Below, in pieces: positions 8,217 through 15,977 of a DNA stretch of 64,000 nt (position 1 is the stretch's first letter; the number at the start of each line of letters is the position of its first letter). This stretch comes from an uncultured Pelagibacteraceae bacterium. Its GTDB lineage: Bacteria > Pseudomonadota > Alphaproteobacteria > Pelagibacterales > Pelagibacteraceae. Both the position numbers and the translations under genes were made by a program. The notes under the pieces are model-generated. The model was not told the origin of the DNA. It searched no databases and saw nothing but the letters and a program-made list of their open reading frames with translations. The stretch is taken from positions 31,966 to 95,965 of the forward strand of contig CACHWQ010000001.1 of the NCBI GenBank assembly GCA_902583645.1, given 5' to 3'.

Positions 8217-8771
8217 CTAGACTTTAGGTAAAGTAACTCCTTTTTGATCCATATATTTACCCTCACGGTCTGAGTAGGTGGTCTCAGGTTTTTCATTTCC
8301 CTTTAAAAAGATAAATTGGCATGCCCCTTCATCAGCATAAATCTTTGCTGGTAAAGGTGTTGTGTTCGAAAATTCTAGAGTAACATTTCCACACCAGGAT
8401 GGTTCTAGGGGTGTTACATTTACTATTATTCCACATCTAGCATATGTCGATTTTCCTAGACAAATCACCAAAACATCATTGGGAATTCTAAAATATTCTA
8501 CTGTACTAGCAAGAACAAAAGAGTTTGGTGGAATTATACACTCAGTACCCTTTTTTGTAACAAAACTAGTTGCTTTGAAATTTTTTGGATCAACAATTTC
8601 TGTATTTACATTTGTAAATATTTTAAATTCATTTCCCACACGTGCATCATAACCATATGATGATACACCATAAGATATACTGTTACCTCTTACTTGTTTA
8701 TCTTCAAATGGTTCAATCATTTTATGATCTATTGCCATTTTTTTAATCCACTTATCAGACTGGACTGGCAT
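8217..8771 (-). CDS. dcd: dCTP deaminase
   Basis: 184-aa dUTPase-fold enzyme converting dCTP to dUTP. Seen: [12 protein letters not shown], the [13 protein letters not shown] stretch, [31 protein letters not shown] (substrate-binding and catalytic Glu region) and the C-terminal [19 protein letters not shown] lid. Length fits the E. coli-type monofunctional enzyme. The ATG overlaps the stop of the upstream 33-codon ORF as TAATG, which suggests translational coupling. murA follows 2 nt later. Confidence 0.96.
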   Translation of the reverse strand: MPVQSDKWIKKMAIDHKMIEPFEDKQVRGNSISYGVSSYGYDARVGNEFKIFTNVNTEIVDPKNFKATSFVTKKGTECIIPPNSFVLASTVEYFRIPNDVLVICLGKSTYARCGIIVNVTPLEPSWCGNVTLEFSNTTPLPAKIYADEGACQFIFLKGNEKPETTYSDREGKYMDQKGVTLPKV

Positions 8772-8872
8772 TATTTACTTTTTTTTTTTATTTTTTTTTG
8801 AAAAAGCTTTCTTTTTTTTAGATTTTTTTTAAGTGCTTGTTCAAGTTTAAGAAATTTATATTTTTTGATCAT
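8771..8872 (-). CDS. candidate 33-aa Lys-rich protein between a 67-aa gene and dcd
   Basis: 33-codon ORF that exactly fills the gap between the 67-aa gene and dcd. Its ATG overlaps the upstream TGA as ATGA, and its TAA overlaps the dcd ATG as TAATG. The product has 15 Lys in 33 residues: it starts [16 protein letters not shown] and ends KKKSK, with a Leu-spaced amphipathic first half and a basic second half. The long T-runs at 8781-8830 on the plus strand are Lys codons of this ORF. No family recognised. Double start/stop coupling is the main argument; random Lys-rich ORFs are common in this DNA. Confidence 0.55.
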   Translation of the reverse strand: MIKKYKFLKLEQALKKNLKKRKLFQKKIKKKSK

Positions 8873-9072
8873 TTGTCTTTTTTAGGATTCGTTAGGTCTT
8901 CAAGAGTAATCGTTTTAGAGATGTCATGCATTTTTGTCTCTTCTTTCTCTTTAATCAATCCATCTTTGGCAGCTCTTTTTGCTCTTCGCTCTGCAAGTTT
9001 TTTCTCTCTTTTAGCTTGCTTTTCCATAGCCTTCGCGCCTCTTGTAGATTTATAATCGTAGTGAATTCCCAT
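8869..9072 (-). CDS. 67-aa basic conserved-looking hypothetical protein
   Basis: Short cytoplasmic protein starting MGIHYDYKSTRGAKAMEK, followed by a Lys/Arg/Ala/Glu helix (about residues 14-45, AKREKKLAERRAKRAAKDG) and a C-terminal segment [13 protein letters not shown]. No signal or membrane segment. The charged helix suggests nucleic-acid or ribosome association, but this is inference only. It heads the run to the 33-codon ORF, dcd and murA, with an ATGA overlap at its stop. I do not recognise a named family, though the clear start, sensible composition and coupling support a real gene. Confidence 0.75.
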   Translation of the reverse strand: MGIHYDYKSTRGAKAMEKQAKREKKLAERRAKRAAKDGLIKEKEETKMHDISKTITLEDLTNPKKDK

Positions 9073-9153
9073 GACATTACCTGTATTTAAATATAACTTA
9101 TTTTCAGAAAAAATTAAGGCAATAATTTGAAAAAAATTTATTTATACACTATT

Positions 9154-9159
9154 TATAAT
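9154..9159 (+). promoter_or_regulatory. -10 element for tRNA-Thr
   Basis: A perfect TATAAT lies 8 bp before the mature 5' end of tRNA-Thr. No good -35 sits at 16-18 bp; a TTGAAA at 9127-9132 is 21 bp away. Confidence 0.5.
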
Positions 9160-9167
9160 TGTGTAAT

Positions 9168-9243
9168 GCCCCTTTAACTCAGGTAGTAGAGTATTTCAAT
9201 GGTAATGAAAAAGTCGTCCGTGCAAGTCGGGCAAGGGGCACCA
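9168..9243 (+). tRNA. tRNA-Thr (GGT) with unusual D and T loops
   Basis: Cloverleaf with a perfect acceptor GCCCCTT/AAGGGGC, D stem ACTC/GAGT, anticodon stem TTTCA/TGAAA, loop ATGGTAA (anticodon GGT), T stem GTCCG/CGGGC, A73 and encoded CCA. Two invariant tertiary positions are off: the D loop AGGTAGTA gives A at position 18 under standard numbering, and the T loop TGCAAGT has G instead of T at 55. G19 and C56 are kept. All stems are sound, so it is probably functional. The 3' end is 3 nt from the convergent stop of the TVP38-like gene. Confidence 0.85.
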
Positions 9244-9246
9244 TAC

Positions 9247-9969
9247 TTACTTTTTATAAAATATTCTTCTTAAAAAAATTGTAGTAATTATCAAAATAAA
9301 AAAAGCACCTAAAGGAAAATAAATTTCAGGAGAGAATATAATGTCCATTACTCCAGGTGGTTTTAAATTTTGACCAATAATTGTTTCTAAACCACTTCCT
9401 ATAGAGACGACTAGAAACACTTGTGGAATAATACCTATTAAGGTTGCTATAAAAAAATTTGTTACTTTTACGTTAAATAAGGTTGGCAATACACAGCTTA
9501 ATTGCCATGGAATGCCTCCAATAAACCTATATATTAAAAGATAAACAAATTCGGATTTTTTAAACTTTTCATCTAAATTTTCAAATTTATTTAAAAATTT
9601 TTCTCTAACAAAATCTTTTAAAAAAAAATTTGCAAAAATATACAGAAAGGATGCACCAACACTTAAACCTATAACAACAACAAGTGAACCAACCCATTTT
9701 CCTAAAATGAATCCTGCTAATAAAGCAACAGGAGACCCAAATCCTAAGAATGGAAAAACCCATAATATTGTGAAGATCAAAAAAAATAGAGATAATAAAA
9801 ATATGTTTTTTGTTTTTATTTTTGAAAAATATTCAATATTTTCTTTTATAAATTCATAGGAAGAAAGATCTTGCAAACTAAATTTAGAAAATAGGTAATA
9901 TAGAAATATTCCTACCACGGTCAAATAAAATAAACCAATATATATTTTAATTTTTTTTACTTTTTCCAT
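9247..9969 (-). CDS. TVP38/TMEM64-family (DedA-superfamily) membrane protein
   Basis: 240-aa polytopic inner-membrane protein of the VTT/DedA superfamily, thought to act in lipid scrambling or envelope maintenance. Several hydrophobic segments are seen, at about residues 9-27, 52-75, 77-112, 160-185 and 213-236. The characteristic core includes FPFLGFGSPVALLAGFILGKWVGSLVV and the conserved re-entrant region YRFIGGIPWQLSCVLPTLFNV, with the F/Y-R-x-x-G-x-x-P pattern. It is transcribed alone and converges on tRNA-Thr. Substrate is unknown. Confidence 0.85.
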   Translation of the reverse strand: MEKVKKIKIYIGLFYLTVVGIFLYYLFSKFSLQDLSSYEFIKENIEYFSKIKTKNIFLLSLFFLIFTILWVFPFLGFGSPVALLAGFILGKWVGSLVVVIGLSVGASFLYIFANFFLKDFVREKFLNKFENLDEKFKKSEFVYLLIYRFIGGIPWQLSCVLPTLFNVKVTNFFIATLIGIIPQVFLVVSIGSGLETIIGQNLKPPGVMDIIFSPEIYFPLGAFFILIITTIFLRRIFYKK

Positions 9970-10000
9970 AAATTTTAATCGTAATTGTAAAATGTTCTAT

Positions 10001-10029
10001 TTGCTATTTATATATTTAATTATTATAAA
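10001..10029 (+). promoter_or_regulatory. sigma70-type promoter for rpmH operon
   Basis: TTGCTA (10001-10006), a 17-nt spacer and TATAAA (10024-10029) fit a housekeeping promoter. The predicted start is about 28 nt before the rpmH ATG. No DnaA-box cluster is visible nearby. Confidence 0.6.
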
Positions 10030-10063
10030 GGGCGAAATTTATTAGAAAATTAAACCATATTTT

Positions 10064-10198
10064 ATGAAAAGAACATATCAGCCAAGTAGACTAGTTAGAA
10101 AAAGACGTCACGGATTTAGATCAAAAATGAAAACCGGAGGTGGAAGAAAGTTACTTGCAAGAAGAAGAGCAAAAGGGAGAAAGAAACTTACAGTTTAA
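10064..10198 (+). CDS. rpmH: 50S ribosomal protein L34
   Basis: 44-aa ribosomal protein, one of the most recognisable short genes: begins [19 protein letters not shown] and ends [11 protein letters not shown]. Typical length and nearly consensus sequence. Its TAA overlaps the rnpA ATG (TAATG). It opens the conserved rpmH-rnpA-yidD-yidC operon, with a promoter at 10001-10029. Confidence 0.98.
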   Translation: MKRTYQPSRLVRKRRHGFRSKMKTGGGRKLLARRRAKGRKKLTV

Positions 10199-10539
10199 TG
10201 AAGTTAAGAATTAGCTCATTATCTAAAAATGAGGATTTCAGATCTATTCTTAATGGAAAAAAAATAAACAACAAATATTCTACAATTTTTTTCAAAAAAT
10301 TAGATCATTTGAATTCAAAAAAATTAAATTTGAGTGTTATTGCAAAGAAAAAATTAGGTAACGCAATCATTAGGAATAAAATAAAAAGAAGAATTAAGAA
10401 TATTATGCGCTATGTAGCTCAAAATGTAAAAATAAATAGTGAATATTCCTACTTAATTATTGCAAAAAAAAATGTTTTTAATGATAGATTTGAAGATATA
10501 AAGACTGAGTTATTTTTAAATTTTAAAAAAATTAAATAA
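10198..10539 (+). CDS. rnpA: ribonuclease P protein component
   Basis: 113-aa protein cofactor of RNase P, which trims tRNA 5' ends. The sequence is strongly diverged and Lys/Asn-rich, but the hallmark RNR-like helix is present as KKKLGNAIIRNKIKRRIKNIMR (about residues 49-70), preceded by LNLSVIAKK and followed by YSYLIIAKK. It overlaps rpmH by 1 bp and is 3 nt from yidD. Position and motif together make the call secure. Confidence 0.95.
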   Translation: MKLRISSLSKNEDFRSILNGKKINNKYSTIFFKKLDHLNSKKLNLSVIAKKKLGNAIIRNKIKRRIKNIMRYVAQNVKINSEYSYLIIAKKNVFNDRFEDIKTELFLNFKKIK

Positions 10540-10542
10540 TTA

Positions 10543-10779
10543 ATGAAAAGTATCTTAATATTCATAATAAAAATTTATAAACGCTTATTATCGCCATACT
10601 TAGGAAATAGTTGTAGATATTTACCAACATGCTCAGATTACTTTATAGACAGCTTAAATGAGTACGGGATATTTAAGGGAAGCTTAATGGGTATAAAAAG
10701 AATTTTATCGTGTCATCCAATAAAATTTCTAGGTGGTGGTGATGGGTTTGATCCAGTTTTAAAAAAAAAGGATAAATAG
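10543..10779 (+). CDS. yidD: membrane protein insertion efficiency factor
   Basis: 78-aa YidD family protein assisting YidC-dependent insertion. Signature CRYLPTCSDYFIDSLNEYG and the downstream SCHPIKFLGGGDGFDPV are present, including the Cys residues typical of the family. The N-terminal amphipathic segment ILIFIIKIYKRLLSPYLG fits its membrane-peripheral location. Located between rnpA and yidC as usual, 4 nt before yidC. Confidence 0.97.
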   Translation: MKSILIFIIKIYKRLLSPYLGNSCRYLPTCSDYFIDSLNEYGIFKGSLMGIKRILSCHPIKFLGGGDGFDPVLKKKDK

Positions 10780-10783
10780 AAAC

Positions 10784-12454
10784 ATGGATACCAAGAATGT
10801 AATTGCAGCTATATCATTAAGCGCAGCAGTAATAATATTATATGGTTTATTTTTTGCACCACCGCCAAAAGAAATAAATAATTTAAATCAAGAAAAGACT
10901 GTTTTAAACTCAGAGGCACCAGAACTTGATAGTAGTGATAAATTTATAGAAATTTCAAGAGAAGAGGCAGTTAAAGAAAGTGAAAGAGTAAAATTTGAAA
11001 ATGAAAATATTAAAGGTTCAATTTCCTTATTAGGTGGAACAATCGATGATTTAGTTTTTAAAAATTACACAGAAACTTTAGACGGTAAAAATAAAATCAC
11101 ACTACTGCATCCAAAAAAATTTGGTCAAGGTTACTATGTTGAAACAGGATGGGTCAGTAGTAGTAAAAATATTGATTTGCCGAGTTCTCAAACTGTTTGG
11201 AAAGTTGAAGGCAATGAAAAACTTGCTCCTAATCAACCAGTAACCTTAACTTGGAGCAACAAACAAGGTATTAATTTTAAAAAAAAAATTAAAATAGATG
11301 AAAAATTTTTATTTTCTATTGATCAAACAGTTATTAACAAAACTGATAAATCTTATGATTTTTATTCTTACGGTCAGATTATTCGTAATAAAGCACCTGA
11401 AATAACTAATTTTTATATTCTTCATGAGGGACTTATCGGTGTTTTTGACGAACAATTAGTGGAAGAAGATTATGAAGATATTAAGGAAAAAAAATTCTCT
11501 AAAAACGCAAACACTGGTTGGCTTGGAATCACAGATAAGTACTGGATAACAACGCTTATTCCAGATGAGAATAAGTCTTTTAGAGCAGATTTCGATTTCA
11601 AAGATAAATTTAGGGCGAACTTTATTGAGACGAAACCTCTTGAACTGAGTCCAAATGCAACTGTTTCAAGTAATGTAAGAGTTATAGTTGCAGCAAAAGA
11701 AGTAGATGTAATTGATGGATATGCGGAAAGTTCAAACATTGCAAAATTTGACCTGGCGATTGACTGGGGCTGGTTTTATTTTTTCACAAAAAACTTTTTC
11801 TTTGCAATAGATTATTTTTTTAAACTTACTGGAAACTTTGGAATTGCTATAATTTTAATTACAATTTGTATAAGAATATTATTTTTTCCATTAGCAAATT
11901 ATTCTTTTAGATCCATGGCTAAAATGAAAGTTTTGCAACCTGAAATGACAAGACTTAAAGAATTGCACAAGGATGACAAAATGAAACTACAGCAAGAGAT
12001 GATGGCATTATATAAAAAAGAAAAAGTAAACCCAGTCTCTGGTTGTTTGCCAATTTTTATACAAATACCATTCTTCTTTGCAATTTATAAAGTTCTTTTC
12101 GTCACTTTAGAAATGAGACACCAACCATTTTATGGTTGGATTGAGGATTTGTCAGAAAGAGATCCAACATCAATTTTTAATCTTTTTGGTTTAATACCCT
12201 GGGATCCTCCATCATTTTTGATTATTGGTGTTTGGCCTTGTCTTATGGGTTTGACAATGTATTTACAACAAAAATTAAATCCTACGCCACCAGATCCAAT
12301 ACAGCAAAAAATCTTTATGTTTTTTCCTTTATTTTTAACAATTATCTTGGCGCCGTTTCCATCTGGTCTAGTTATCTATTGGACAATAAACAACGTATTA
12401 ACTATGGCTCAACAAGTTGTGATCATGAAGCAGACTAAAGTAAAAACTACCTAG
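10784..12454 (+). CDS. yidC: membrane protein insertase YidC
   Basis: 556-aa Oxa1/YidC-family insertase. There is an N-terminal TM (about residues 6-26), a large periplasmic beta-domain (about 30-320), then the conserved five-TM core. In the core are YFFTKNFFFAIDYFFKLTGNFGIAII, the cytoplasmic hairpin MKVLQPEMTRLKELHKDDKMKLQQEMMALYKKEKVNP, PIFIQIPFFFAIYKVL and a final FPSGLVIYWTINNVL. It is the Gram-negative long form and inserts membrane proteins with or without SecYEG. argB begins 5 nt after the stop; the engB gene often found here in Alphaproteobacteria is absent. Confidence 0.97.
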   Translation: MDTKNVIAAISLSAAVIILYGLFFAPPPKEINNLNQEKTVLNSEAPELDSSDKFIEISREEAVKESERVKFENENIKGSISLLGGTIDDLVFKNYTETLDGKNKITLLHPKKFGQGYYVETGWVSSSKNIDLPSSQTVWKVEGNEKLAPNQPVTLTWSNKQGINFKKKIKIDEKFLFSIDQTVINKTDKSYDFYSYGQIIRNKAPEITNFYILHEGLIGVFDEQLVEEDYEDIKEKKFSKNANTGWLGITDKYWITTLIPDENKSFRADFDFKDKFRANFIETKPLELSPNATVSSNVRVIVAAKEVDVIDGYAESSNIAKFDLAIDWGWFYFFTKNFFFAIDYFFKLTGNFGIAIILITICIRILFFPLANYSFRSMAKMKVLQPEMTRLKELHKDDKMKLQQEMMALYKKEKVNPVSGCLPIFIQIPFFFAIYKVLFVTLEMRHQPFYGWIEDLSERDPTSIFNLFGLIPWDPPSFLIIGVWPCLMGLTMYLQQKLNPTPPDPIQQKIFMFFPLFLTIILAPFPSGLVIYWTINNVLTMAQQVVIMKQTKVKTT

Positions 12455-12459
12455 AATTG

Positions 12460-13305
12460 ATGGACCTTAAAAAAATTTTACCTGAAAATGGTCCGCCAAT
12501 AGATCAGGTTTCTAAATATATTGAAAAATATAAAAATGATTTGATAGTTATTAAATACGGAGGAAATGTTTTTATTGATAGAAATATTTTTAATAATTTT
12601 ATCGAAGACATTAGTATTTTAAATAAGTTAGGTTTATCAATTGTAGTAATCCATGGTGGTGGTCCTCGAATTAAAAGGGAGCTGGATAAATCAAATATAA
12701 CTTCTAAGTTTATCAGGGGTTTGCGTGTTACAGATGCAAAAGTAATAAATATTGTTGAAAAAGTATTAATCGAATTTAATGAAGATATAGTTTCCTCTTT
12801 AAAAGAAAAAGGTGTTAAAGCTATATCTTTAAATACAAAGCAGAACTGTGTAATTGAAATAATTCCAGAGGATAAGGAGCTGGGATTTGTTGGAATACCA
12901 GACAAAATTAATGTTCATATAATTAAGGACAAAATTGAAAATAATTTAATTCCAATAGTATCTCCACTTGGACTTGGAACTAATAACCAAGCATATAATA
13001 TAAATGGGGATAATGCTGCTGGGGCTATAGCAAAGTCTCTTAAGTCACGAAGGTTATTGTTAATGACAAATGTTGAAGGAGTATTGGATAAAAATAAAAA
13101 ACTGATACAAGAAATATCCACATCTGAAATTTTAGAAATGATTAAAAATGGAACTATCACTGAAGGCATGATACCTAAAATAAATACATGTTTAGATGCA
13201 ATAAATAATGGTGTTACTGCTGTTGCTATTATTGATGGAAGAAAAAAGCACTCCGTTCTATTTGAAATTTTCTCAGATAAAGGTTCAGGAACTTTAATTA
13301 GATAA
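12460..13305 (+). CDS. argB: acetylglutamate kinase
   Basis: 281-aa amino-acid kinase phosphorylating N-acetylglutamate in arginine biosynthesis. Seen: IVIKYGGNVF (phosphate-binding Lys/Gly-Gly), IVVIHGGGPRIKRELD, the KFIRGLRVTD segment, NINGDNAAGAIAKSL and the C-terminal EGMIPKINTCLDAINNGV with its conserved Lys. The ATG at 12460 is chosen over an in-frame TTG one codon upstream. It heads an amino-acid/cell-wall run with the HAD phosphatase, dapD and dapE. Confidence 0.97.
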   Translation: MDLKKILPENGPPIDQVSKYIEKYKNDLIVIKYGGNVFIDRNIFNNFIEDISILNKLGLSIVVIHGGGPRIKRELDKSNITSKFIRGLRVTDAKVINIVEKVLIEFNEDIVSSLKEKGVKAISLNTKQNCVIEIIPEDKELGFVGIPDKINVHIIKDKIENNLIPIVSPLGLGTNNQAYNINGDNAAGAIAKSLKSRRLLLMTNVEGVLDKNKKLIQEISTSEILEMIKNGTITEGMIPKINTCLDAINNGVTAVAIIDGRKKHSVLFEIFSDKGSGTLIR

Positions 13306-13314
13306 TTATTTAAA

Positions 13315-13986
13315 ATGGAAGAGCTTAAAACTAAAAAAAATTTATTATTAGATTTAGATGGGACTGTTTATCAAGATTTAGAGGCTGTTTTTGGACAGGT
13401 TTCTAGATTAATGACAAAATATATTTCTGAAAAATTAAATATAGACTTAACTAAAGCCAAAGAATTACAAACCAATTATTTTTACAAATATAATACTAGT
13501 CTCAATGGATTGATGATACATCACGATATTCCGCCAAAAGAATTCCTAAAATATGTTCATAATATAGATCTTTCCTTTATGAAGAAAGATACAGTTTTAA
13601 GAGAACAATTAGAGAATTTAGATATGAGAAAGTTAATTTTTACAAATGGAAGTACTGATCATGCAAAAAATGTGCTTAGCCATTTGGGTATTGAAGATTT
13701 ATTTGAGGGAATATTTGATATCAGCGATGCAGAATATAGACCTAAACCCGAACCGAAAGCATTTGATTTGATGGTAAAAAAATTTGGGATAGATCCAAAT
13801 AATACAATTTATGTAGAAGATATTGCTAAAAACTTATCAATAGGCAAAGAAAGAGGTTGCACAACTGTTTGGTTAATAAATGATGAGCAGTGGGGTAAAA
13901 TGGAGTCCGATAAGGATTACATTGATTATAAAATTGAAAATCTATCTTTATTTTTAAAAGAAATAAGGTTATTAAAAAGTAAATAA
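13315..13986 (+). CDS. HAD-family pyrimidine 5'-nucleotidase
   Basis: 223-aa haloacid-dehalogenase-superfamily hydrolase of the pyrimidine-5'-nucleotidase subgroup found between argB/engB and dapD in Alphaproteobacteria. Motif I is LLLDLDGTVY (nucleophile Asp plus acid/base Asp), motif II KLIFTNGSTDHA, motif III YRPKPEPKAFD (Lys) and motif IV IYVEDIAKNLSIGK, so the four HAD motifs are in order. It probably dephosphorylates pyrimidine nucleotides or related small phosphates; the real substrate cannot be told. 3 nt separate it from dapD. Confidence 0.85.
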   Translation: MEELKTKKNLLLDLDGTVYQDLEAVFGQVSRLMTKYISEKLNIDLTKAKELQTNYFYKYNTSLNGLMIHHDIPPKEFLKYVHNIDLSFMKKDTVLREQLENLDMRKLIFTNGSTDHAKNVLSHLGIEDLFEGIFDISDAEYRPKPEPKAFDLMVKKFGIDPNNTIYVEDIAKNLSIGKERGCTTVWLINDEQWGKMESDKDYIDYKIENLSLFLKEIRLLKSK

Positions 13987-13989
13987 AAT

Positions 13990-14817
13990 ATGACTATTGA
14001 AAAAATTATAAATGAAGCTTGGGAAAATAAAGATCAAGTAAATCAAGATTCAGATCAATCTTTAAAAGATGCAATTAACCAGGTTATAAGTGATTTAGAT
14101 AGTGGTAAATCTCGTGTTGCAGAAAAGATTAATGGTGAATGGAAAACTCATCAACATCTTAAAAAAGCAATTATGTTGAGTTTCAAGATTTATCCCATGG
14201 AAAATTTAAATGGTCCATACAGTAGTTGGTATGATAAAGCTCATTTATTAAAAGGTAAAACTGCAGGCTGGACAAAAGAGCAACATGAAGCTGCGGGCTT
14301 TCGTATGACGCCAAATAGTCCCGTACGTCCTGGGTCTTTTATTGGAAAGAATGCCGTTCTTATGCCTTGTTATGTAAACATAGGTGCGTACGTTGGAGCA
14401 GGAACAATGATGGATACCTTCAGCCGTGCTGGGAGCTGCTGTCAGATTGGAGAACATTGTCATATATCAGCTGGATCAGGTATTGGTGGAGTTTTAGAAC
14501 CAGCTCAAGCTCTTCCAACTATAATTGAAGATAACGTTTTTGTTGGAGCAATGTCTGAGGTTGTTGAAGGTGTAATAGTTGGAGAAGGATCAGTTTTAAG
14601 TATGGGAATGTATATAGGTCAATCAACAAAAATTGTTAATAGAAAAACTGGTGAAATATCTTATGGAAAAATTCCTCCTTATTCTGTAGTTGTTCCTGGA
14701 TCTTTACCTGATAAGAATAATCCAACTGCACCATCACTAAGTTGTGCGGTAATAATTAAACAAGTTGATGAAAAAACTAGATCAAAAACATCAATTAATG
14801 ATCTTTTAAGAGAGTAA
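13990..14817 (+). CDS. dapD: tetrahydrodipicolinate N-succinyltransferase
   Basis: 275-aa left-handed beta-helix acyltransferase in the succinylase branch of lysine/diaminopimelate synthesis, using succinyl-CoA. Hexapeptide repeats run through GSFIGKNAVLMPCYVNIGAYVGAGTMMDTFSRAGSCCQIGEHCHISAG and GVLEPAQALPTIIEDNVFVGAMSEVVEGVIVGEGSVLSMGMYIG. Complete length. It is 3 nt from the upstream phosphatase and 2 nt from dapE. Confidence 0.98.
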   Translation: MTIEKIINEAWENKDQVNQDSDQSLKDAINQVISDLDSGKSRVAEKINGEWKTHQHLKKAIMLSFKIYPMENLNGPYSSWYDKAHLLKGKTAGWTKEQHEAAGFRMTPNSPVRPGSFIGKNAVLMPCYVNIGAYVGAGTMMDTFSRAGSCCQIGEHCHISAGSGIGGVLEPAQALPTIIEDNVFVGAMSEVVEGVIVGEGSVLSMGMYIGQSTKIVNRKTGEISYGKIPPYSVVVPGSLPDKNNPTAPSLSCAVIIKQVDEKTRSKTSINDLLRE

Positions 14818-14819
14818 AA

Positions 14820-15977
14820 ATGCAAAAAATTAATGAGCTTCAATTAGCTAAAGAGCTAATAAGGTTTCCATCTATAACACCAACGGATGCTGGTGTGATG
14901 AGATTTTTAGAAAAGAAATTAAAAAAACTTGGTTTTAGAACAAAAATATTAGAATTTAGAGAAAAGAAATCTAAACCAGTAAAAAATTTATATGCCAGGT
15001 TGGGAAATAAAACTCCAAATTTTTGCTTTGCAGGACATTTAGATATTGTGCCTCCAGGTAATATTAAAGACTGGACTGTTAATCCTTTTAGGCCATCGAT
15101 TAAAGCAGGTCATCTTATCGGCAGAGGTGCAAATGATATGAAAAGTTCTGTTGCAGCTTTTGTTTCTGCTGTGAGTATATTTTTAAATAATAAAAAAAAG
15201 TTTAAAGGATCAATTAGTTTTTTAATTACTGGGGACGAGGAAGGTGATGCAATTAATGGAACAAAAAAAGTTATAGACTATCTTAAAAAGAAAAAGGAAA
15301 AAATTAATTTTTGTTTAGTGGGTGAGCCTACTAATCCAAATAGATTAGGTCAAATGATTAAAATAGGTCGTAGAGGTAGTTTAACTGGGATACTCACAAT
15401 ACTTGGTATTCAAGGACATGTTGCTTATCCACATAGAGCAAATAATCCTTCAACAACATTAATAAAAATTTTAAATGAATTAAAAAATATTAGATTTGAT
15501 AAAGGTACAAAAAATTTTCAACCATCAAACTTAGAAGTTACGAAAATAAATATAAATAATCATGCTGACAATGTTATTCCAGGGCAAGCTGAAGCAACTT
15601 TTAATATTAGATATAATGATAAACATTCATCAAGTTCTTTGAAAAAAAAACTTAATAAAATCTTCTATAAAATTAGTAAAAAAAATAAATCTAAATTTAA
15701 AATACAATATAGAGTATCTGGCGAAGCATTTTTAACAAAACCAAACGCTACAACATTTATGATTCAAAATATTGTAAAAAAAATAACCAAAATAAAACCA
15801 AAACTTTCTACGACTGGTGGAACTTCAGATGCAAGATTCATAAAAAGTATATCTCCATGTTTAGAATTTGGATTAGTTGGAAAGACTATGCACAAAGTTG
15901 ATGAAGCAGTATCTTTAAGTGATTTGAAAAAATTAACAAAAATTTATTCTTTAATTTTAGATAAGTATTTTTTGTGA
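14820..15977 (+). CDS. dapE: succinyl-diaminopimelate desuccinylase
   Basis: 385-aa M20 di-zinc peptidase that hydrolyses N-succinyl-LL-DAP. Metal and catalytic motifs: FAGHLDIVPPG (His/Asp), GRGANDMKSSVAAFV, TGDEEGDAINGT (Glu pair), LVGEPTN, the dimerisation-lid His in GIQGHVAYPHRA, and GTSDARFI/MHKVDEAV at the C-terminus. It follows dapD by 2 nt. The stop TGA overlaps the GTG start of the next gene, tying the pathway to the deacetylase-like enzyme. Confidence 0.97.
   Translation: MQKINELQLAKELIRFPSITPTDAGVMRFLEKKLKKLGFRTKILEFREKKSKPVKNLYARLGNKTPNFCFAGHLDIVPPGNIKDWTVNPFRPSIKAGHLIGRGANDMKSSVAAFVSAVSIFLNNKKKFKGSISFLITGDEEGDAINGTKKVIDYLKKKKEKINFCLVGEPTNPNRLGQMIKIGRRGSLTGILTILGIQGHVAYPHRANNPSTTLIKILNELKNIRFDKGTKNFQPSNLEVTKININNHADNVIPGQAEATFNIRYNDKHSSSSLKKKLNKIFYKISKKNKSKFKIQYRVSGEAFLTKPNATTFMIQNIVKKITKIKPKLSTTGGTSDARFIKSISPCLEFGLVGKTMHKVDEAVSLSDLKKLTKIYSLILDKYFL

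Noticed and set aside
8779..8830. Long T-runs as a terminator or slippage repeat
   Set aside because: No hairpin precedes them, and on the minus strand they are Lys codons of the 33-codon ORF.
9970..10063. Replication origin near rpmH
   Set aside because: rpmH is near oriC in many bacteria, but no DnaA-box cluster or dnaA gene is seen; the gap holds a promoter only.
12455..12459. Missing engB between yidC and argB as evidence of a deletion
   Set aside because: The 5-bp junction is clean and gene loss or relocation is common in streamlined genomes; nothing in the sequence shows a recent event.
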